Positions 1-4,547 of a DNA stretch of 6,212 bases are shown in pieces. The DNA lies in assembly GCA_045603085.1 (NCBI GenBank), contig JAZULL010000078.1:1-6212 (forward strand), read 5' to 3'. The DNA is from SVQP01 sp045603085 (GTDB taxonomy: Bacteria > Bacillota > Clostridia > Oscillospirales > CAG-272). The position numbers and the translations under genes are program-made. The notes under the pieces are model-generated. The model was not told the DNA's origin. It ran no database searches and saw only the letters and a list, made by a program, of their open reading frames with translations. The number at the start of each line of letters is the position of its first letter. Positions within the stretch are counted from its first letter, which is position 1.

Positions 1-5
1 AGTTT

Positions 6-54
6 GAGGGAAGGGAAAAAACTTCGGCGTTTGAGATGGTTTTTCCCTTCCCTC
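6..54. repeat. Long perfect inverted repeat (15-bp arms) near left edge
   Basis: The left arm GAGGGAAGGGAAAAA (6-20) is the exact reverse complement of TTTTTCCCTTCCCTC (40-54), separated by a 19-base loop. A transcript in either direction could form the hairpin. The A/T part of the stem lies next to the loop rather than after the stem, so it is not a canonical rho-independent terminator. It lies downstream of the minus-strand peptidase gene and upstream of the 85-120 terminator. It may protect 3' ends, act as a weak bidirectional terminator, or belong to a dispersed repeat family. The structure is certain; the role is unknown. Confidence 0.6.
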
Positions 55-84
55 TGTTTAATCGATTTACGTCGTCTTCGCTTG

Positions 85-120
85 AACGGGCTGCCTTTCG
101 GCAGCCCGTTTATTTTATTT
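85..120 (+). terminator. Rho-independent terminator for a plus-strand gene left of the window
   Basis: An 11-bp GC-rich stem AACGGGCTGCC (85-95) pairs perfectly with GGCAGCCCGTT (100-110) around a TTTC loop, and is followed by the T-rich tract TTTATTTTATTT (109-120). The T tract is on the plus strand, so the terminator serves a convergent gene whose coding region is not in the window. Its tail touches the stop codon of the minus-strand peptidase gene. Read from the minus strand the hairpin is preceded by A-rich sequence but followed by CAAGCG, so it would terminate that gene poorly. Confidence 0.8.
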
Positions 121-2158
121 ACTTAAGCATATAATCCTTAAGATTTTTGTAGAGCTCCTCATCCTCAAACGAGAGAAGTCCGGCATACTCGAGAATTTCT
201 TCCATCGTCATTTCGGTATCTTCATCAACGTATGTGAAAAGCTTGAGGTAAGAATCCTTCGCCGCATCAAAGCCGTCTGTGTTTGCAACCTCGTAAAGCT
301 GAAGAACAGAGATAGCAGATACGCTGTAGGAAACGTAGTAGCAGGGGGAGGTAATGGTCATACCGTATCTCCAGTAGCCATCCAGCACGTCTGCTACGCC
401 AAAGTCGGTCAGAATACCCTCGTACAGCTTGTCATATTCGTCCCAGGTGATGGTGCCGTCTGCCATGATCTCATCGGAGTACGTGCCATCATAGGTATTC
501 AGATACACCGCCTGCTCAAATGCGTCAACCGACATACCTGCCATGATGGAATAGAACATGTTGACCAGTGAATAAATTCTGATCATCTTGCCGGGCAGCT
601 CGGGATAATTGGCGTGATCCTCCAGATATGCCAGATACAGCAGCTCGTTGCCCTGAGAGTGCATCTCCAAAAGGTCGTAGGACTGCGAATAATCGCTCAT
701 CTCATAGATCTCTCCGCTGTAGATCTCATTCATGTAGTGGCCAAACTCGTGAATAATGGTAAAGCAGTTGTCATAGCCCTTACCGAAATATGCAATGGGC
801 ATATTTTCGGAATAAATGGTGGTGACGAATGCACCCTGATAAGTACCTCTGAACAGATTACCGTCCGAGATCAGCTTGTTGAACTCATCCGAGAACGAGA
901 TCATCTTATCGGGATTGGAATCAAAGGCCAGCAGGTCGATATAGTCGTTGACCATATCCGCGCCGCTGATATTCTCAAAGAAGGAATCGCTGGCCTGCGA
1001 ATAATAGATGGCAAGGTCGGCATCGCTATAGCCGGAAATGCTGTTCCACGCGCCGTAGATCTTATTGAACGCGGGTGTGATATAGGTGATCACGTACTCG
1101 GACAGCTGATCGATATCCTGATAGGTATAATCTCTGCCGTAAACGTTCTCATACGCGTACTCCAGATAATTTTCATAGCCCATCATCTGCGCCATCTTGT
1201 TGTTGTTCTCCGCAAACTCGGCATACAGCTCGGGGAGCGCGTTGCCAACCGTGGAGTTGGGGAGTGCCAGGAATTCTACCTCAATGGCATTGTTTCTGTC
1301 CTTGAGTGCGGTGTACTCGGGGTTGGATACGGTATCCGAGTCAAACAGGAATGCCATGATCTCTTCCTCGGTCATGCCGTAGTAGTAAAAGTCACGGTAG
1401 CAGGAATCGTAGAAGGGGCGGGACAGCGTGTAGAACTGGGCGATCAGCGCGGTCTGGTAATCCTTCATGTAGGAATAGGTCTCCTCCAGCGCCTTATCGC
1501 TCATCTTGCAGTAATATGCAACCATGGCCAGCTGCTGCTGGGACATAGCGTACAGCACCAGCTCGTAAAGCTCGGTGTGTGCGGCGTCTACGATTGCGTA
1601 TTCTTCTGCCAGCGCACCGGTTTCTGCATAGCCGTGCAGAGCGGGATCATACTTGGCGGCAGCCTCAACCATTGCCAGCACCTCCTGGTACTTGGCCTCG
1701 ATGGTGGCTTCGTCTTCCTTGGTGAACTTGAAGGTCAGCGCTTCCTTGTTCTTGTTGTTGGGCTCATCCCAAGAGCAATAGGTACAGCCCTCGTTCAGAC
1801 AACGCTTGGCTCTTGAGGGCTCGGACGAGCTCTCTTCGAATTTGTGGCCCAGCGAGTCGATCTTCTCGGAGGTCATCTCGTTGCAACGCGCGCACTTGTA
1901 CGCGATCGAGCCGGTGTTGGTGCAGCTGGGAGCACTTTGCTTGAGGATCTCGTTATCGTGACCCAGCGCGGGAATTACATTTTCCTGACGCTCGCCACAG
2001 GAGCAAACCAAAACCTCAACGCCCTCGGCGGTGCACTTTGCGGCCTTGGACTCGGACTCGGAAAGCACAAAATCATGCTCGTGAGGTTTGCTGCAGGCGG
2101 CCAGCACCGAAAGCAAAAATGCGAAAATCAATAAAAATGACAGTATTTTTTTCATCAT
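119..2158 (-). CDS. Secreted lipoprotein metallopeptidase, M3 / oligoendopeptidase F type, with N-terminal Cys/His repeats
   Basis: This is a 679-aa zinc metallopeptidase predicted to be lipid-anchored on the outer face of the membrane and to cleave peptides. Residues 1-22 are a lipoprotein signal (MMKK, hydrophobic core, lipobox LAAC with Cys22). Residues 28-131 hold two clear and one degenerate Cys/His repeats: Cys42, Cys52, Cys54 and LGH to 67; Cys79, Cys89, Cys92 and LGH to 105; then Cys120, Cys125, Cys128. The peptidase domain fills about 140-679. It has the HEFGH zinc site (His470, catalytic Glu471, His474), a likely third ligand Glu498 in LLEMHSQGNE, and a Tyr-rich segment PCYYVSYS (605-612) matching the substrate-binding region of M3 enzymes. 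PepF proteins are usually cytoplasmic, about 600 aa, and lack the anchor and Cys/His part. AGGAG (2163-2167) lies 4 bases from the ATG at 2158 and 7 from the in-frame ATG at 2155, so the shorter start is equally or more likely. It is transcribed alone, divergently from rimO. Family assignment is firm; substrate is unknown. Confidence 0.9.
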   Translation of the reverse strand: MMKKILSFLLIFAFLLSVLAACSKPHEHDFVLSESESKAAKCTAEGVEVLVCSCGERQENVIPALGHDNEILKQSAPSCTNTGSIAYKCARCNEMTSEKIDSLGHKFEESSSEPSRAKRCLNEGCTYCSWDEPNNKNKEALTFKFTKEDEATIEAKYQEVLAMVEAAAKYDPALHGYAETGALAEEYAIVDAAHTELYELVLYAMSQQQLAMVAYYCKMSDKALEETYSYMKDYQTALIAQFYTLSRPFYDSCYRDFYYYGMTEEEIMAFLFDSDTVSNPEYTALKDRNNAIEVEFLALPNSTVGNALPELYAEFAENNNKMAQMMGYENYLEYAYENVYGRDYTYQDIDQLSEYVITYITPAFNKIYGAWNSISGYSDADLAIYYSQASDSFFENISGADMVNDYIDLLAFDSNPDKMISFSDEFNKLISDGNLFRGTYQGAFVTTIYSENMPIAYFGKGYDNCFTIIHEFGHYMNEIYSGEIYEMSDYSQSYDLLEMHSQGNELLYLAYLEDHANYPELPGKMIRIYSLVNMFYSIMAGMSVDAFEQAVYLNTYDGTYSDEIMADGTITWDEYDKLYEGILTDFGVADVLDGYWRYGMTITSPCYYVSYSVSAISVLQLYEVANTDGFDAAKDSYLKLFTYVDEDTEMTMEEILEYAGLLSFEDEELYKNLKDYMLK

Positions 2159-2162
2159 GATA

Positions 2163-2169
2163 CTCCTTT
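2163..2169 (-). promoter_or_regulatory. Ribosome binding site of the M3 lipoprotein peptidase
   Basis: On the minus strand this reads AAAGGAG. It precedes two adjacent ATG codons (2158-2156 and 2155-2153), leaving 4 or 7 bases. The 7-base spacing favours the second ATG, which would give MKKILS and a 678-aa product. Confidence 0.75.
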
Positions 2170-2197
2170 GCCATTGATCTTATATTGATATAAAGGT

Positions 2198-2226
2198 ATT
2201 GTAGCACACTAAAAAAGAAATTTCAA
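2198..2226 (-). promoter_or_regulatory. Sigma-A-type promoter of the M3 lipoprotein peptidase
   Basis: On the minus strand a -35 TTGAAA (2226-2221; 5 of 6 consensus) is separated by 17 bases from a -10 TACAAT (2203-2198), with an extended TG two positions upstream (TGC TACAAT). Transcription should start near 2191, giving a 5' leader of about 30 bases that contains the AAAGGAG site. The spacing and extended -10 make this a confident call. Confidence 0.8.
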
Positions 2227-2233
2227 CCCTTTT

Positions 2234-2259
2234 TGCAATTTTCAATGCAGAAAATTGCA
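2234..2259. promoter_or_regulatory. 10-bp-arm dyad upstream of the peptidase promoter, candidate operator
   Basis: TGCAATTTTC (2234-2243) is perfectly repeated in reverse complement as GAAAATTGCA (2250-2259) around a 6-base centre. The dyad begins 7 bases beyond the -35 box of the minus-strand peptidase promoter and lies about 110 bases upstream of the rimO -35 box. This position suits binding of a dimeric activator or repressor. It could also be a chance palindrome in AT-rich DNA; no regulator gene is in the window. Confidence 0.4.
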
Positions 2260-2370
2260 TTATCCTTTTTCAAAGAATACAAAGCATCAAAAATATGCAA
2301 CCGAAAGTCGTCCCGGATTGCAAGCAAGCCGTCTTTCTGCACTCGGTCCACTTCCCTTTGACCTGCCGTC

Positions 2371-2400
2371 TTGACAATCACCCCGTGTATATGATATAAT
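2371..2400 (+). promoter_or_regulatory. Strong sigma-A promoter of the rimO-pgsA operon
   Basis: A perfect -35 TTGACA (2371-2376) and a perfect -10 TATAAT (2395-2400) are separated by 18 bases, with an extended TG at 2392-2393. Transcription should begin near 2407, giving a leader of about 29 bases. This placement argues against translation from the upstream in-frame TTG at 2406, which sits at the transcription start itself. Confidence 0.88.
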
Positions 2401-2422
2401 GTAATTTGGTAAACTATCAAAA

Positions 2423-2427
2423 CGAGG
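2423..2427 (+). promoter_or_regulatory. Ribosome binding site that sets the rimO start
   Basis: CGAGG (2423-2427) lies 8 bases before the ATG at 2436. It is a weak but well-spaced Shine-Dalgarno sequence. Together with the promoter position it selects ATG 2436 over the in-frame TTG at 2406. Confidence 0.65.
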
Positions 2428-2435
2428 TTTTATAT

Positions 2436-3767
2436 ATGAAAATTGGTTTTATTTCGCTCGGCTGCTGTAAAAACCAGCTGGACACCGAGGTGATGCTGCA
2501 TCACGTGGCCGAGGCGGGCTACGAGATCACGCCCGAAGACATTGAGGCCGACGTGATCATCGTCAACACCTGTGCATTTATCGAGAGTGCGAAAAAGGAG
2601 GCCATTGACAACATTCTGGACGTGGCATGGCTCAAGGAGCACCGCGACCTTAAGGCCATCATCGTCACCGGCTGTCTTGCCGAGCGCTATGGCGAGCAGA
2701 TCATCGAGGAGATGCCCGAGGTGGACGCCGTGCTTGGCGTTGGCTCGATCCACAACATCGTCGAGGCCATCAAGACCGTGACTGCCAAGATCCCGCAGAA
2801 ATACTTCTCCAAGGAGGACAAGAACACGGTAGCCCTTGGCGGCGACCGCGTGCTGACCACTCCCGAATACGCCACCTACTTAAAGATCGGCGAGGGCTGT
2901 GACAACCGCTGTGCATACTGTGCCATCCCCGGCATCCGCGGTAAATTTCGCTCGCGCCCCATCGAGGAATTGGTAGAGGAGGCCAAGCAGCTGGAGGCCT
3001 TGGGTGCGCGAGAGATCTCGATCATCGCGCAGGACATCACCCGCTACGGACTTGATCTGTACGGCGAATACCGCCTTGACAAGCTGTTGCGCGCCATCAC
3101 CGACGCGACCAAGACTGTCAGACTGCGCCTGCTGTACTGCTACCCCGACAAGATCACCGACGCGCTTGTTGCCGAGATCCGCGACAACGACCGCATTATC
3201 AAATACATCGACATGCCCATTCAGCACATCAGCGACCACATGCTCCGGGCTATGAACCGTCACGGTGACAGCGCTATGATCAAGGACGCCATCGTGAGAT
3301 TGCGTCAGATTCCCGGCATGACCCTGCGCACCACCTTTATCGTGGGCTTCCCCGGCGAGACCGAGGAGGATTTTTTGGAGCTTTGCGAGTTTGTCAAAGA
3401 AGCGAGATTTGACCGCCTTGGCGTGTTCACCTACTCGCGCGAGGAGGACACCCCCGCCTATGATTTCCCGGATCAGATCGACGAGCAGATCAAGCAGGAC
3501 AGATACGATATCATTATGAAGGAGCAGATGCTGATCGGCGCTGAGCTGAACGAGCAAAAGATCGGTACGGTTGTGCGCGTGCTGTGCGAGGATTACGACC
3601 CCGTCAGCGAGACCTGCTACGGCAGAAGCGACGCCGACGCTCCCGACATCGACGGCAAGGTCTACTTCCGTGCCGCTATCCGTCCCGCTCCCGGCTCTTA
3701 CGTGGACGTTCAGATTTCCGACGTGATCGACTACGACCTGTTCGGCGAGGCCGTGCAGAGCAACTGA
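2436..3767 (+). CDS. rimO: Ribosomal protein S12 (aspartate) methylthiotransferase RimO
   Basis: This radical-SAM enzyme of 443 aa adds a methylthio group to the conserved aspartate of ribosomal protein S12 in the cytoplasm. The N-terminal UPF0004 domain binds an iron-sulfur cluster through Cys10 (SLGC), Cys46 (NTC) and Cys80 (TGC). The radical-SAM domain follows with CDNRCAYC (Cys155, Cys159, Cys162). The sequence after it, AIPGIRGKFRSRP, is the RimO form; MiaB has IVPYVRGRERSR instead. The core continues with PIQHISDHMLRAMNR, LRTTFIVGFPGETEEDF and RLGVFTYSREEDTPAY. A TRAM domain fills about 376-440 and ends DYDLFGEAV, as is typical of RimO. The length is normal for the family and no key residue is missing. 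The first of two genes in the operon, it stops 16 bases before pgsA. A TTG start at 2406 would add ten residues (VNYQNEVLY) that are not family-like and lack a ribosome site. Confidence 0.97.
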   Translation: MKIGFISLGCCKNQLDTEVMLHHVAEAGYEITPEDIEADVIIVNTCAFIESAKKEAIDNILDVAWLKEHRDLKAIIVTGCLAERYGEQIIEEMPEVDAVLGVGSIHNIVEAIKTVTAKIPQKYFSKEDKNTVALGGDRVLTTPEYATYLKIGEGCDNRCAYCAIPGIRGKFRSRPIEELVEEAKQLEALGAREISIIAQDITRYGLDLYGEYRLDKLLRAITDATKTVRLRLLYCYPDKITDALVAEIRDNDRIIKYIDMPIQHISDHMLRAMNRHGDSAMIKDAIVRLRQIPGMTLRTTFIVGFPGETEEDFLELCEFVKEARFDRLGVFTYSREEDTPAYDFPDQIDEQIKQDRYDIIMKEQMLIGAELNEQKIGTVVRVLCEDYDPVSETCYGRSDADAPDIDGKVYFRAAIRPAPGSYVDVQISDVIDYDLFGEAVQSN

Positions 3768-3783
3768 AAGTGAGGATACAGAT

Positions 3784-4410
3784 ATGAAAATGAATCTTCC
3801 CAACAAGCTGACGGTTCTGCGCATGATCATGGTTCCCATCTTCATGGCGTTCATGGCCTTCCCCGAGATTTTCGAGGTCGGGGCTACCTTCCACGTCATT
3901 TGCAACATCGTGGGTGTGGTGCTGTTTATCGTGGCCTCGCTGACCGACATGCTGGACGGCAAGATCGCGCGCAAGTACGGCCTTGTAACAAACTTCGGTA
4001 AATTCATGGACCCTCTGGCCGACAAGCTGATGGTCATCGGCGCAATGCTCATGATCCTTTACAAGAGCGACTACGCGGCCATTCACCCGCTGTTCATCTG
4101 GGCAACCGTGGCTGTGATCTTCCGCGAGCTGGCTGTAACCGGTATCCGTCTGCTTGCCGTGCAGGGAGACGGCAAGGTGATCGCCGCCAACATCCTTGGC
4201 AAGATCAAGACAGTTCTGCAGATCGTTTGCATCTGCACCGTCATCATCGAGCCCCTGCTCTACGCCATCCCCGGCCTTTCCCTGCCTGCATTCATCACCG
4301 CTTATATGCCGCTGTCCCTGATCACCACCACCGCCATGATCGTGATCACGGTGTGGTCGGGCATCAACTACCTCAAGGGTGGCGCGCAGTATATCAAGCA
4401 TGATAAATAA
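3784..4410 (+). CDS. pgsA: CDP-diacylglycerol--glycerol-3-phosphate 3-phosphatidyltransferase (phosphatidylglycerophosphate synthase)
   Basis: This 208-aa integral membrane enzyme transfers the phosphatidyl group from CDP-diacylglycerol to sn-glycerol-3-phosphate, the committed step to phosphatidylglycerol. The CDP-alcohol phosphatidyltransferase signature is complete: Asp55, Asp58, Gly59, Ala62, Arg63, Gly72, Asp76, Asp80. The opening NLPNKLTVLRMIMVPIF and the later FRELAVTGIRLLAVQGDG and KVIAANILGKIKTVLQ are typical of PgsA rather than other family members. Hydrophobic segments lie near 11-26, 36-52, 80-92, 101-115, 143-160 and 170-190. The start ATG 3784 is 8 bases after GTGAGGA (3771-3776 region); the next ATG at 3790 is too far from it. 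It lies 16 bases after rimO and no promoter is visible between them, so it is probably co-transcribed. A strong terminator follows, so cinA-recA, which often follow this pair in Bacillota, are not part of this transcript. Confidence 0.95.
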   Translation: MKMNLPNKLTVLRMIMVPIFMAFMAFPEIFEVGATFHVICNIVGVVLFIVASLTDMLDGKIARKYGLVTNFGKFMDPLADKLMVIGAMLMILYKSDYAAIHPLFIWATVAVIFRELAVTGIRLLAVQGDGKVIAANILGKIKTVLQIVCICTVIIEPLLYAIPGLSLPAFITAYMPLSLITTTAMIVITVWSGINYLKGGAQYIKHDK

Positions 4411-4417
4411 TCCTTAG

Positions 4418-4449
4418 GCCTGCGTCCTTTCCGGACGCAGGCTTTTTTT
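4418..4449 (+). terminator. Rho-independent terminator of the rimO-pgsA operon
   Basis: GCCTGCGTCC (4418-4427) pairs perfectly with GGACGCAGGC (4433-4442) around a 5-base TTTCC loop and is followed at once by seven T residues (4443-4449). It begins 7 bases after the pgsA stop codon. This is a canonical strong intrinsic terminator that isolates the operon from the next gene. Confidence 0.93.
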
Positions 4450-4458
4450 GCATAAATC

Positions 4459-4487
4459 TTGACAGATTTTCATAATTGTGCTACAAT
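4459..4487 (+). promoter_or_regulatory. Sigma-A promoter of the OB-fold lipoprotein gene
   Basis: A perfect -35 TTGACA (4459-4464) is 17 bases upstream of TACAAT (4482-4487), with an extended TG at 4478-4480 (TGTGC before the -10). The 11 bases TGTGCTACAAT (4477-4487) are identical to those in the minus-strand promoter of the M3 lipoprotein peptidase. Transcription should start near 4494, giving a leader of about 54 bases that is AT-rich and includes the 12-base palindrome AATTTATAAATT (4516-4527). Confidence 0.87.
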
Positions 4488-4547
4488 GGAAAATGTATAG
4501 GTGTCTTCATTATACAATTTATAAATTTATGGAAAGGAATTAAGATC

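Noticed and set aside
614..1816. 400-codon plus-strand open frame opposite the M3 peptidase
   Set aside because: Its translation is low-complexity Val/Leu/Gly-rich with no family match, and it lies antisense to a gene with an intact active site. It is a shadow caused by codon bias.
2223..2420. 65-codon minus-strand open frame in the divergent intergenic region
   Set aside because: It overlaps the rimO promoter and the peptidase -35 box, lacks a ribosome site, and its sequence resembles no known small protein.
2406..2435. Ten-residue N-terminal extension of RimO from a TTG start
   Set aside because: The TTG is at the predicted transcription start, has no ribosome site, and the added residues are not typical of RimO.
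2880..4052. 390-codon minus-strand open frame across rimO and pgsA
   Set aside because: It is antisense to two clear housekeeping genes and spans their junction, with no ribosome site or recognisable domain.
3676..4401. 241-codon minus-strand open frame opposite pgsA, rich in His/Asp
   Set aside because: The composition is the expected antisense of pgsA codons; there is no independent evidence for it.
4516..4527. 12-base palindrome AATTTATAAATT in the leader of the OB-fold lipoprotein gene
   Set aside because: It is pure A/T, too weak to form a stable hairpin, and such palindromes are expected by chance in AT-rich leaders.
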